Source: Brachyhypopomus gauderio (Eukaryota > Chordata > Actinopteri > Gymnotiformes > Hypopomidae). Taken from it: 64,000 nucleotides of DNA. The translations under genes and the position numbers were made by a program. Under the pieces are notes generated by a model. The model was not told the DNA's origin. It ran no database searches and was given only the letters and a program-made list of their open reading frames with translations. The stretch covers positions 1 to 64,000 of the forward strand of contig NW_027507208.1 of the NCBI RefSeq assembly GCF_052324685.1, written 5' to 3'. This document shows, piece by piece, positions 23,303 to 35,362 of the stretch (the stretch's first letter is position 1; each line of letters starts with the position of its first letter).

Positions 23303-24530
23303 ACCTGGAAATACCTAGAACAAGCAAGCATCATATAAATAAAAGATGATTCATGTGTGCGTTGCTCATGGGATAATGAGACATACAGCAATTTTTCCAG
23401 CTCTATTCACTCCTACAGAACAATGTTTACAGAGTCCCTTGGCCACACTGATTGGGAAGTTTGGTCTCTCAAATGGATCCCTTGACTAAGTTGTGGTATT
23501 GTTTTTATTTAATTTATTTTTTACTAAATAAAAAACTAACCCTGACATACTAAATAAATGAACCATACTATAAAACATAAATGTAAATTAATTATCTACC
23601 CTGTTCTTGAGGTCATTGATGATCTGGGTTGTTATTAATATGCAGCATCTTGTCACTCACCCGGTTAACGTTTTCTAGGGTTCCTGTCCAAAAGGCCCCT
23701 GTATTTTTTTCCAGCAGGAAAGGTTTGGCTGGGTAGCTGATATCATGACCCTCAAAGGAGAAAGACACGTACAAACAGCTGATCCTGCCTTTCAGGCTCA
23801 AATGCAGTGGTGGACTCGTCCGATACCACATCACATGTAACGGATGTTGACGTGCAGCTTGTAACTGAAAGTGGACTGAGAGTGATGGTTGTGGGCTCAG
23901 CAGCAACCTGTCTTTCCTCCTCATTCTGCTTCTTAACAGCACCCACAGAACCTCCATCAGGACCATCACCAGATGCAAACATCTTGGTCCGTTCTCTCTT
24001 CCAGGCTTTAAGCGAACTGCCTCGGAAAATCTGGGTAAAGAACTGCCGTTTCTTGCTCCTGGTCTTTTTCTTCTCCAGTAGACACACAGTCCCATTGAAG
24101 ATGTCAAACTCCCCACCACAGATTGGTGTGGACAGCGCACTACCCTTATTCCCAGGTTGGGAAATACATTTTGTCAACTGTCTCTGAATTATTGGATCTC
24201 AACTGACAGGATGTGGAATTGTCACCTAAGGAAAAAAAATATTGATTAGTGTAGTGTTATCTAAATTTGATAAGAACAAGCTCTTTAGGCCTGAACCAAC
24301 ATTCAACAATCATTCCTTTGGTTTTCATTACATTACATGTGCATTTAGGGACTAATTAGGTTAATTAGGCTGCGAGCGTGAATACAACTAACAACTTCAG
24401 CAAAGGACTGCTGAAGTTGCTCACCTTAAGTAGGCTGCAAACACCTGCAGCCTATTGTGCCTGATTGCCCCCAGGTCTAGCTCGCGGGCTCCTCCTTGTG
24501 GCGACCGGAGGAACGGTCCTGGGTCCAACC
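23303..24530 (-). other. Coding-like fragment of unknown family and flanks
   Basis: Two overlapping minus frames (24177-23752 and 24140-23613) contain a possible exon with 'FDIFNGTVCLLEKKKTRSKK', a basic 'RQFFTQIFRGSSLKAWKRER' patch and a Ser/Thr-rich tail. An acceptor-like polypyrimidine-AG precedes it at about 24190. I do not recognise it, and transposon origin is possible given the neighbours. The segment 24340-24530 has no recognised gene. Confidence 0.3.
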
Positions 24531-24533
24531 CTG

Positions 24534-24668
24534 ACAGTATGGACAAGGGAAGCGTGGATTAAAATCTATTATAGCTTCCTTATTAATATTTTACATGGTG
24601 AGCATATCTCGATAGGCTGATATCATACATCAAATAATGCTTTCCTTATCAAATCATGCTTTCAGTAC
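24534..24668. repeat. Partial monomer of the 175-bp satellite
   Basis: It matches the tandem repeat of 42.2-48.7 kb from 'tatggacaagggaagcgtgg' through 'atcatgctttcagtac'. It marks the left edge of the segmental duplication. Confidence 0.85.
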
Positions 24669-24713
24669 ATGTGTTTATGTACATGTGTTTCAGTACATGT
24701 GTTTCAGCTTTCA

Positions 24714-25023
24714 GCCGTGTGTTTATGTTGTCTACGTCTAGTCGTAGACAGGATCTCCGTGGGTGTGGTTGTGTCTGAGTGTGTTCATCAGTCTCACCTG
24801 TGGCTCATCTCGTGAACACTCGGCGCTTATGTGGTTTGTCTATTTAATGTGCGTTCGCGCAGTGTCCCGTGCTCGTCTTTGTTAGTCATTTATGTCAGTC
24901 TTATACGTTCATGTGTGTAAGCTATACGTGCGCTGTCTGGACTATTTTTGTATTAAATAAAATAACATTTGTGGAAGACTATTGGACTCGTGCCTCGTCC
25001 GTCTCCCTGCGCCCAGCGTCACA
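24714..25023 (+). mobile_element. Truncated solo LTR (same insertion as 50412-50744)
   Basis: It aligns with the complete solo LTR of copy 2, but the first ~40 bp are replaced by short repeats of 'gtacatgtgtttcagtacat' type (24665-24712). The right end (…GTCACA followed by CCCAT) is intact. Confidence 0.8.
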
Positions 25024-28000
25024 CCCATCTTTTTTTTTTTTTTTTTTTACATCGCTACTAACTCTGTGTGCACTGTATGGACAAGGGAAACATGGATATG
25101 CAGTTTATTAGAACTTCTTTATTAGAACTTGTATATAAACCAAGCACAACACTAACTTTTTACAACAGTAACATTTTTTGCACACATATGTAAGACTAGT
25201 GTCTTTGTTGTATTCGGCACATTCAACATGTGCCCACCTACTGCAGAAATCACACTACACCTACCCCCAAAAAAAGCCATTAGGTACATATTAGTACTAA
25301 TACTACTCCAGTTGTCTAATAATACAAAGTATGCTTATGTTATACATTACCATTTCAATCATGCTCTTGTCTGCATCAGATTCCAGCAAGGAGCACACCA
25401 CACAGTAATCATCTGCATTCCCTAGAAACAATGATTTTAGTATGGTTTTAAACTGTAGCACTCATTCTCTAGAAATAATCATGTAAAGAGTCTCTGCAGT
25501 AGCTTTATGGTACAGGACACAGATTGATAGTTTCGTTACCTTTGAGTCAGATGATGGAATATGGATTTATATGGGTTTTGACTAAAGAAAACTTTATGGC
25601 ACTGCTTTCATGCAGTGTTTGATACCACTGACCTTTACACTGCAGCAGTGCACAGGCTACTTCAAGTCGTGCCTTGGTAACATCTTGTGGGGATGTCTGG
25701 ACAGCGCTGATGTTTCTCCTCTGGAAATAATCTTCTGCAAACTGCAAAGTGGCATTTTACATGGTAAGAGTAATATCAGTTACTTATAAATGCCCATCAC
25801 ATTATTTTCAAAAGGTTTACCCTCAACACTAAAATCCCACAACTGCTGGAATCCTGCTGCTTGTTGTGCAGTATTGTTTGTACTGTCCATTTAGGCTCCT
25901 GGTCTCCATGGCCTGTCATCCTTAAGAAGTTCCTAATTATTGTTTTTAAAAAATGATAGAAGAACACAGTTTAACATCACACCAGTTCTTTTCAAAAAAA
26001 AGCTCCAAAATTAGCACTGTAAAATAGCAATGTTAAAATGTTATTACCGCCAGTTACGTAGCAGCTTGCGCTCGAGTGCACTTTCATTTGCCAGGGGATC
26101 AACACAAGGACCTTGTCAGACATGTTGACAATCTAAAAGAAATGAGTTCATTCATGTTATTCTCTCGTCATATTATAACATTCTGCTGCATCATAGCACA
26201 ATTAGAATATCTCTGTACGATTCATGCAAATAATGACTGATGTACACTACCAGTCAAATGTTTGAACACAAAAAAAGGCATTTTAATCTAAAGGATTATG
26301 CCTTAATTTGTTTATAAGACAATTTGGGAAGGTTGTATATATTAATTAATTCTCAACATACTTCATTTTAAATGCACCCTTTATTTCAGAACTTTAGTTC
26401 TCTACAAGGTCTCTGCATGTGAGAATGTGTTCAGGACTGATGTTAAAGCATCATAGGTGCTGCTTCATGAACAGGACAGTTACTTCAAAGAATCTAATAT
26501 TTGTTTATTAGAGCATAAATAGAGCACAGCATTCGTTCATTGCTTTAGCATCTTTCCAGTTTTTTTTTATGTCAAAAATAATAAAAATAAACAAAGTAGG
26601 TGTGACCAAACATTTGACTTGTAGTGTAAACAAACCTGCTCTGAAAAATAAGGAAAGGTAAACAAACCACTAAAACCCAGTGAGCCCCAGTGTTTACAGG
26701 GCACATCCAGATTTCCTCCAGTGGAAACGTCATCTAAAGAATGTGTTGAATACAAAGTTGTCATTATTGTTACTGATAATCATTACTGCTAGACTGTAAA
26801 TGTGATGAAAGTACCTTTCTGAGCCTCTGGAATTGTCCAGAAAACAACGATGTTGCAATAACGGCACAGAGCTGGTGAACAGCTTTCTATTAAGAACAAC
26901 TGAAATTTTAATTATGTTGCAAGAAATACCTAACACAGCTACATAAATATAATTGCCACTTACCTGCTGTTTTTCAATGAGTGTGTGCAAGTACGCATCA
27001 ATAACCTGCATTGTAAAATAAACAACCATTAAAGAATGTTATACTTCCTCTTGTAATACATTTTGACAGTGATTTAGTCTCTTACATCATCAGCCAGCCA
27101 CTCGGTCCCATGCAGTGTACGGAAAGACGAATCAAACAGTTTATATGGTCCAACAACTGCCTCCACCCGACCACAGTCTTCTGCAGCCCACAACATTCCA
27201 ACTGAAAGCACAGCATGAATGTCAAAGCATAGATATTTGTTTTTTCTAATCCCTGTACTATTACAGTTACATGGCCAAAAGCATGTGAATACATGAACAC
27301 CATTCTCATTTGCCCTAGTTTAACGCCAGGGCCTTTCAAACCCAGGGCCATCTATACACAATTCCCTATGCCATTGCATGATGTAGAATTAAGATTTCCC
27401 TCCCATACAATGACCATGCCTGGCCAGATCAGTTCATTAGAAGAGGTATGCACATACTTTTGGCAACATAGTGCATCTGACAAACGTCCAACAGGTCAAA
27501 ATGGCCAACGGGCCAACATGTATAGTTTGAACAGGCCAAATCCCTTTCATGCAAACTATAAACAAGGGTAGGCTGAACAAATGACCAACAGGTCAAACTT
27601 GAACACAGAACTCATTAACAACCTCTTTCTTGTATGCTTTCCTGTATGGCTGATGAACCTGGGGGATGCTTCAACAGTCAACAGTGGTTATTGTCACATA
27701 CACTGTTGACTGGTATACAGAAAGCTGTGAAAGGCAAACTCATCATACTCTAATGATTGTATAATTGAAAAAATGTCTGTATAAAGACTCATTGAATAAT
27801 AAGGAATGGATCAAATAAACACTAAACAAGAAACAATATATTCAAGACCTATGTAGGCCTCAATTTACCTCTGTTGTTGCATCACAGACTTGAGTGTGTT
27901 TTTTAGGGGCAAAGTGGATAACTGATGGTCTCTGTGGCAGGTAAAGGTCTTCAGTTAGTCTTTCCAAATCTCCTCCCATGGTCAAAGAGTTGGGGCCATC

Positions 28001-28321
28001 AGAACATGTGCTGGTCTCATTCTCTTTGAGGATCTTGTGAGATTCTTGAGTGGTTTGAGTGGTATGGCTTGATGTGGTTGACACCCAGGTCTACTGACGC
28101 ACCCATGCATCAAAGATGGCCACCGTGCGAGTATATACATTAATGTTATTAATATCTCAGCGATACAACATCGCAGACACACGGTTCGAACGTTTTTGAA
28201 AACTGGAAACTGTTTTAAAAAAAATCTTAATTCATGCTTGAGCAGACTGGCCACAAGATGGCAATACATGACCGAGTTGAAGCACGCCCGTATATGGCTA
28301 ATCCTTTTATGGCTTGCACAA

Positions 28322-28343
28322 GGGGGGGGGGGGGGGGGGGGGG
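28322..28343. repeat. Poly-G run
   Basis: 22 consecutive G on the plus strand. The copy-2 equivalent (54071-54089) has 19. Confidence 0.95.
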
Positions 28344-28544
28344 TTATTGCTCCTGCCTGTGACTGCTGTGACTGGCGGATTCAAGTGTCAGTCATTACAT
28401 GACCGCTGACATCACTCACATCGCCCTTTACGGATGTAGGAGGGTTTTAGGACGGCATTAGATCCGTTTCACCTCGGACAAACACGGAAATACAGACTTT
28501 GACGGCCGCTAGCTAGCGAGCTAGCGTCTACTTATCTACATAGC

Positions 28545-29200
28545 GATGGTGAAGGTATGTTGATGATCGATGACTAAATGAATGTTATTTTGCAATATTG
28601 ATCACTATAATAGCGGGCGATCACAGATAGGGTCGCGAATTTCGCGATGGTCCCGTGTAGTTAGTTCGCTAGCTAGCAGCTAGCTAGCATCTGGCTAGCT
28701 AGCGTCTACTGATGAACCTGTGTTGATTTCCTGAGGGGTTTATGAAAAATATAAACGATCGATGACTAAATGCAATATCGATCACTATAATAGCGGGCGA
28801 TCACAGATAGGGTCGCGAATTTCGCGATGGTGTACTGTAGTCCTGTTTGTAGTTCTATGTAGCATCTAGCTAGCTAGCGTCTACTGATGACCCCATATTG
28901 TAGGCCTGAGGAGAGACTCGTGACCGATGACCCGATGACCTACGACCTCAGGAAACATATCGCCCTTTGCGGAAGTTTTGGCCGCTTTTTGACGCCTGAG
29001 GTAAACACACCGGTTTTGCTCAGTAGTTTACTACTACTACTACTAGCCCTTACTACTACTACATAGCGGTTATGAACCTATGTTGATTTCCTGAAGGGTT
29101 TTATGAAAAGTATAACAGATCGAAGGCTAAATGAATGTTATTTTGCAATATTGCTCACTATAATAGCGGACGATCGCAGATCGGCTCGCGATGTGTTACT
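28545..29200. repeat. Tandem ~180-bp block with GCTAGC runs
   Basis: Three imperfect units share 'actataatagcgggcgatca' and 'gcgaatttcgcgatggt'-type blocks (about 28561, 28745 and 29115), separated by GCTAGCTAGC palindromes. Equivalent sequence lies at about 54290-54970. An 'ATGGTGAAG' followed by GTATGT at 28545 could be a tiny first exon of a plus-strand gene, but nothing downstream can be joined to it. Otherwise no gene is seen. Confidence 0.65.
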
Positions 29201-29779
29201 AGCTGTCTAGCTAGAAACTGCTTCTGTGCACAATTCGTAATTTATTCTTTATAAAATTATTTTTACTTATTTTTTTATTATTTCGTATTTGTCTTTTGCC
29301 TATATGCTTGCTTTGTAGATGTGAAAGTATAGTATATAATAATCTAGATGAGTGGATATGGTTTTGGCTAAGCTGATTTAGCCTGTAGTTCAGGAGTTTG
29401 ATGGGAGTTTCGTAGTTTGGTGTACACATTTTTGTACACTAATTTATACTTGTATACTACTATATATATTACGTTTCACTATTTTTGTGAAGCAAACCCT
29501 TGAGCAAACATATTTCAAGCAACAATATTATTGATCTTTTAGTAAATGTGTAATTTCATATAAAATATGAAAGAATTTTTGAAAATATGCCTCATATTTC
29601 CAGGTTTAGGACCATATTATTTATTTATGCAATACTCTAAGTCAATGTAACCTCATTAGGAAGAGAACTGAGATTGTTCTGAACATTTTGATATGAGACA
29701 TGTGGGTAAAATGCTATAATTAAGTATGTTTAGAGACACATTTATGTAACCATGCTTAAACAGCAAAAATGCCCATAGT

Positions 29780-29965
29780 GTGTGTCTGTGTCTCTCTCTG
29801 TTCAATAAAAACAAGTTGCTGTGCGCAATTGGCTGCCGCTTCTCGCCGGTGTGTGATTGGTTGTCTGAGAGGTAGCTGTCTTAACAATTGTAAAGCGCCT
29901 TGGGTATCGTGAAAAGGCACTATATAAATTGAAACATTCATTCATTCATTCATTCATTCATTTAT
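29780..29965 (+). repeat. LINE 3' tail with (CATT)n end
   Basis: It ends in 'aaaggcactatataaattg' followed by a CATT repeat (29937-29960). The same insertion is present in copy 2 (about 55530-55695). In copy 1 the repeat directly abuts the breakpoint of the lost integrase exon. Confidence 0.8.
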
Positions 29966-30811
29966 AACAGATATGCAGATTTATCAACAGCTCAAAACAC
30001 ACAAGAACGCACTTCAACACATACCCAGTTGTCAAGATCAATGGTCATGCCAAGCCAGTAAAATCTGGAGCACACTGCAGCTCGAGTTTTCAGGATGCCT
30101 GAATGTCCTCCAATCGGAGAGGCGTGAAATTCCTGAAAGCTTTCTTGCCTCTTCTTTGGATTTTATGGCTTTTCTACTTTTAAAGAAAAGCTGTCCTTCT
30201 GCATTGAATATTCATTAACATTCATTAAAGTCGTATAATAATTAAAGAGCTACCTTACCAAGACACTGGCTACATTTAAACAAATAAATGCTCACCCTTT
30301 TCAGTAAATTTGGAAGCATACCTCCTCAAATGTAATTTTTGGGAGTTATTATACCCAGATGGGTATGATCCCTGAGAGAGGAAGTTGAATACCTCATCCC
30401 ACCTGTTCTCCATAGCTATATATGGATAGGGAGAGAGAAGAGATGGGATAACTTTTATAATTTTATTTGGATGTAAAATGGTACATTTCATAGTACATCT
30501 CTATTATATATAGAGTACTGAGTATAATGTGCTATATATCTTATCTTTTGTTTGTTTTTAAGGCATGGATTACAGTGAAGTAGAGAGCATGGAAAGAAAT
30601 CTCTTAAATTTTGCGCTGACCATTCTGAACTTTCTAGAAAAGTGGAGGCACCACCATGAATTTGCCTCATGAAATCCTGCCTCATGTCATCTTTGCAAAG
30701 CCAGTATGTAAAACATTTACATGTTTATAGGTCAAAATGACAATAGAAACAAATGACAAGCCTGTGGGTCTGCGCATGTGCAAAACCGCAAACGAGCACA
30801 ACTCGATGCTA

Positions 30812-30834
30812 AGCACAACTCGACAGAACACCGG
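30812..30834 (+). repeat. Candidate terminal inverted repeat, left
   Basis: These 23 bases are a perfect inverted match to 42163-42185. A partial second copy of the outer 12 bases ('agcacaactcga') lies directly upstream (30794-30805). The segmental-duplication copy at 56980-57002 differs at the last base. Confidence 0.6.
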
Positions 30835-31885
30835 CTGTCAGGCGAGGTCAGTGTGAGAGCCTGTGCTACAGGTCCATGAAGAAGGAGTCACCACACAGTT
30901 TACGAGTAGGGAGGAGGAAGTGTAGGGCTAAAGCAGGGGTTTCATATTTCAGTCCTGTGTCCACAACACTGCACAGTTTAGCATTAAATTATTTTTAATT
31001 TTATACAACTGTATTGTTCTAAAATTGGAATAACATTGAGCTGTTGGTATCCTGGAGCTGAGCTTGAAACTCTATGGCAATGTTTCTCAGTCCTGTTCCG
31101 AACTGCTCCACACAGTTTTAAATATTCCACGATTCAACACACTAAGTATTGAATGTGCATGATCTAGCTCCAACTGCTTATCAAACAAACGGTTTATTAA
31201 GTCATTAGTGAAGTGGATTATGTGTGTTGAGCTATGTGAATTACCACAAGTAGGATTAAGAGACACTGCTCTAGGAATGAATATATTGGCAAAACAGAGT
31301 CCCCAGAGTCAGTCCTGTCAACACTATACTTTGCAGTTTTTTTGTGTTCCTCCAATATGACAGTTTTTTACTTAGTTAATGAGCTGAATCTGGTATTATA
31401 AATGAGGAAAAGCACTAAAATATGCATGACATGGGGTCTCAGTGACTGGGTTGGAGTCTCTGTTTGTCGTTAAGTTCAGATGTTCACTGTTTTTGACTAA
31501 CAAAAGTTAAGGGGTTTGTTGACAGGTTAGACAGATACATGTCTCAGGATTATGTATAACTTGAGCATTATTTTAATGTCAGTGATAGCCTATCCATGTT
31601 CTGTATGCAAAATCTATTGTCATAAAATAAGCAAACGGGTCCAGGTTCCATTCTTGGGGTTCTTATGCCATGCACATTTTTTTTCTCCATTTTAAAACAC
31701 TTTTTTTACTCAGCCCCACCCACATTGATCTTAATTTGCTAAATAGGTCAATCAGGTTTTACTAAATAGGTCAATCAGGTTTTAGAAAAGGTAAAACACA
31801 ACGTGTGATATAGGATCCCCAGGACTGGTATACGGAACCCCTGAATTAAACAAAGTCATTACTAATTTTGCTTACCCTCTTACAG

Positions 31886-34800
31886 ATTGGACTTTCTGAT
31901 TCAACTCCTGTTGTGCTGAGACACGCATGCTGTTCACGTGTCGCAGACACTGCCCTATGCAAACGTATAGTGGCTTTGCTTTTTCAAACTGCACATTTTT
32001 CTCAGCTCAGTGTGCCAGTTGTTCCCCCTGTGCACAGCTGTACTGAAACTGAACAGTGCTGGCACAAACCTTGGACAATCGTAAGTTTATAATAATCACA
32101 CTAGATGAATGATCTAATTTAATGCACTTCTTCTTTCGGCTATTCTCTTTCAGGGGTCACCACAGCGGATCAAACTCCTCCATCTGGCCCTGTCCTGAGT
32201 GTCCTCCACTGACACCCCAGCCACTCTGATATCCTCTACCACTGCATCCATAAACCTCCTCTTAGGTCAAGAACTCCACTGCTGTCTCTCCCAAACATTT
32301 CCATGCCTCCACTGGAATATCATCAGGTCCAACTGCCTTACCACACTTCATTCTCTGAATTGCAGCCCTTACTTCCTCCTTGCTCACCTGAGGCACTTCC
32401 TGATTCACAACCTCTACCTCTTCTAACCTTCTTTCCCTTTCATTCTCTTGATTCATCAGCTCCTCAAAATACTCCTTTCACCTTCCCAAGACACTCTCCT
32501 CACCAGACAACACATTTCCATCTTTATCCTTTATCATCCTAACCTGCTGCACATCCTGCCCATCACAGTTTCTCTGTCTGGCCAATCTGTACAGATCCTT
32601 TTCCCCTTCCTTAGTGTCCAACTTCTCATACAGCTTGCTATATGCCTTCTCTTTAGCTTCTGCCACTGCTCTCTTTGCCTTGCGACACATCTCCTTGTAC
32701 CTCTGTCTACTTTCTTCATCTCGCTGAAAATCCCAATTCTTTTTAGCCAACCGCTTTCCTCTCAAACTTTCCTGAACTTCCTCATTCCACCACCACGACT
32801 CCTTGTCTATCTTCCTCTGTCCTGAGGTCAAGTACCTTCCTAGCCACATCCCTCACTGCATTTGAAGTTTCATCCCAGGTATCCAGAACACCACCACCAT
32901 TACCCAGTACCTGCCTCACCTCATCCCTGAATTTTACACCACAGTCCTCATCCTTTAACTTCCACCACCTGATCTTAGGTTCCGCTCTCACTCTCTTCCT
33001 CTTCTTCACCTCCAACATCATCCTACATATCACCATCCTATGCTGTTTAGCTACGCTCTCCCCGGGTAACACCTTGCAATCACTAACCTCTTTCAGGTTT
33101 CGTCTCCTACAGAGGATATAGTCGACCTGTGTGCATCTTCCACCACTCTTATGTTACCCTGTGCTCTTCCTTTATCTTAAAGTAAGTGTTAACTACAGCC
33201 ATCCTTTTAGCAAAATCTACCACCATTTGTCCTTCCATATTCCTTACATTAACACCATATCTACCCAACACCTCCTCATCATCACTGTTCCCTCCACCAT
33301 GTCCATTTGAATCTGCTCCAATAACCACTCTCTTCATTAGGAACCTGCAAAACAACTTCATCTAACTCTCTCCAGAATTCTTCTTTCTCCTCCACATCAC
33401 AACCTACCTGAGGAGCATAAGTACTGATGACCTTCATCATCACCCCATCGATCTCCAACTTTACACAGATCACCCTGTCACTTACTCGCTTTACCTCCAC
33501 TACACTCTTACTAAATTCATCCTTCAGGATTACCCCTACTCCATTTCTCTTCCTGTCTACACCATGATAGACGAGTTTGAAGCCACCACCAATGCTCCTG
33601 GCCTTGCTCCCCTTCCACTTGGTCTCCTGTACACACAGTATATCTATCTTCCTTCTGTCCATCGCATCAGCTAGCTCTCTCCCTTGACCTGTCATAGAGC
33701 CCACATTCAACGTACCAACTCTAACCTCCACTTTCCTGCTCTGCCTCCTCTCCTTCAGCTTCAGAACCCTCTTCCCCCCTCTCCTCCTCGTCCCAACAGT
33801 AGTCCAATTTCCGCTAATGCCCTGCCTCGACCGACCCGGTATGGAATTTCTGTTTTTGATCCGCATCATTTGATTTGGCGCAGTTTTTACACCGGATGCC
33901 CTTCCTGACGCAACCCTCCCTATTTATCCAGGCTTAGGACCGGCACTAAAATACACTGGTGTGTGCACCCTAGTGGCTAGGTTATCTAATTTAATGCACT
34001 GCCTGAATTAAATTACAGCAACTTTTGTCCATATTATTAGGGTGTAAAGCCAGGAGCAATCAACAACATGGTGATCACAAAACCTGTGCCAAATGGAACA
34101 TCTCAAGGTGGAGTTAGGTATGATGCTTAATTACTTCTAATTAGACATGCAATTGTGCAGTTTAGCTGCTCTATCACAAATGTATAGTTACAATTAACTT
34201 TAATTTAAATATTCTAATTTAATATTAAACTAAATGCTTATAGTTTGGGATATTGTCTGTACTTGAATTTGTAGGAGTGGACTCTACAGGGGCATGGTGA
34301 CCACTATAGGCATGGCATCCCACAAGCCAGCTGTGCAGTGTGCATTTGGTATGGTGCAGGAAGGCATTGGTCTGTCATATCAGCAGCCTGTTTTACCATC
34401 ACGACACATCACTCTCCACCCTGATGTGCCATCAACCCCACTTCTTCCTCTAAAAGACCACCACCTTGATGCACCCACCTGTGCTTTTGTGTGCACTGAA
34501 CAGGAACTCTTTCACCTGAAGTCTTTGGAGGTGTCACTTGATATGGCTCACAGAATTGAGATGTCAACTCTGGCTCAAGCCTAGAGTAACAGCGTCACGT
34601 TTTCGTGAGGTGTGCCATGTCAGAGGGCATAGCTCTGCAGAGTCCCTTGCTGAACGCATCATCAGAGGTACCAGACGGACGGCTGAAATGAAGAGAGGTC
34701 TAGAGATGGAGTCCGGAGCAGCATCTGAGTATTGCAGGATACTCAATGTAAATCACACACCATGTGGCCTCATCATCCACCCAGATGCTCACTGGCTTGG

Positions 34801-35150
34801 TGCAGCCCCTGATGGTGTCGTATTTGACCCCACTGAATACCCCCAGTTTGGCTTGGTCGAGATTAAATGCCCTAATGTGAAGAATTACATTGACTGTAAG
34901 TATCTGTATATGGAGTACGGATGTTCAAAACTAAAAAAAGACATGCGTATTACTGGCAGATTCAAATGTCAGTTACTAATCAGCGGGCTTCACTGGTGTG
35001 ATTGTGGTGTGGGCTAAGGAGGATTTTTTTTTTGTGGAGCGTGTTTATATGAATGCAGATGTACAGAGACAAATTCGTGAGAAGACAGATTTATTTTACT
35101 TCTACACATATAAGACAAAATATCTGTCATTGAAATGTTCTATACAGAAT
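31886..35150 (+). pseudogene. YqaJ-nuclease-type transposon gene, interrupted and frameshifted (unit A)
   Basis: Exons include 31886-32080 ('VPPVHSCTETEQCWHKPWTI'), 34041-34117 ('GVKPGAINNMVITKPVP') and 34275 onward ('MVTTIGMASHKPAVQCAFGM'). The YqaJ-like nuclease part follows in another frame: 'RVTASRFREVCHVRG', 'GLEMESGAASEYCRIL', 'HWLGAAPDGVV' and 'FGLVEIKCPN'. The E-x-K of 'LVEIKCP' and the 'APDG' Asp match the PD-(D/E)XK-type active site of YqaJ exonucleases. A frame break lies at about 34575, and another at about 35010 follows. Proteins with this layout accompany ISL2EU-type transposons in fish (from memory). A LINE sits in the intron between the first two exons. Confidence 0.78.
32128..33983 (-). 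mobile_element. Internally deleted RTE-like LINE, copy A
   Basis: It is flanked by a perfect 16-bp target duplication ('atctaatttaatgcac' at 32112-32127 and 33984-33999). The minus strand encodes an apurinic-endonuclease-like domain ('RVGTLNVGSMTGQGREL', 'KIDILCVQETKWKGSKAR', 'ISTYAPQVGC') at 33869-33282. A lysine/arginine-rich linker follows, then only the first part of reverse transcriptase ('MKCGKAVGPDDIPVEAWKCL', 32456-32262), then the last ~40 residues. The RT catalytic core is deleted. The plus-strand ORFs here are antisense shadows. Confidence 0.88.
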
Positions 35151-35362
35151 CTTTTTTAAATCAAATGTTCCCTTATTTAACAGTATTTGAGCTTTTCTTA
35201 AACAGCACAATGTGTTTTTGATGTAAAGAACCTGGAAATATGAAAAAAGTTTATGAAAAAAATATTTACAGTTACAAATGAAACTGAACAGTGCTGGCAC
35301 AAACCTTGGACAATCGTAAGTTTATAATAATCACACTAGATGAATGATCTAATTTATTGTAT

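Larger units (their letters stand above)
25547..30440 (-). pseudogene. Integrase-C48 protease transposon gene, copy 1 (disabled)
   Basis: This is the counterpart of the gene at 51266-56600. Protease exons correspond to 27201-27086 ('FRTLHGTEWLADD'), about 27005-26960, about 26890-26818, 26730-26665 ('MCPVNTGAHWVLV'), about 26133-26048, about 25930-25819 ('QQDSSSCGILVLR') and 25740-25547. Three lesions separate it from copy 2. The integrase-core exon is missing at about 29965. A 23-nt loss near 28045 shifts the frame after 'NHIKPY'. A 4-nt GATC loss near 26098 shifts the exon that carries the catalytic Asp. The N-terminal exon ('WDEVFNFLSQGSYPSG') at about 30432-30299 is intact. Confidence 0.82.
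24534..33167. repeat. Segmental duplication, copy 1
   Basis: This block matches 50261-60500 in the same orientation, by eye above about 95% identical over introns, exons and repeats alike. It includes a partial 175-bp satellite monomer, an LTR remnant, the integrase-C48 gene, a poly-G run, a GCTAGC-rich repeat block and the first part of the YqaJ gene with its LINE. Main differences from copy 2 are loss of an integrase exon near 29965, deletions near 28045 and 26098, and absence of the hAT insertion found at 57700-58881. Confidence 0.9.

Noticed and set aside
28322-28343. Poly-G run considered as a telomere or G-quadruplex array
   Set aside because: It is a single homopolymer run with no TTAGGG or multi-tract structure, and its length differs between the duplicate copies as expected for slippage.
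29211-29429. Minus-strand 72-codon ORF (and its copy at 54974-55192)
   Set aside because: AT-rich frame with no domain. Conserved only because the segment is duplicated.
30812-30834. Reading the 23-bp inverted repeat as the right end of the integrase-C48 element
   Set aside because: The matching inverted partner lies at 42163, on the far side of the YqaJ/transposase region. No partner was seen near 25.1 kb or 51 kb, so the other pairing is preferred.
32303-32825. Long plus-strand ORFs (also at 35538-36060 and 59639-60161)
   Set aside because: They are antisense shadows of the Lys/Arg-rich minus-strand RTE LINE frames and repeat in every LINE copy.
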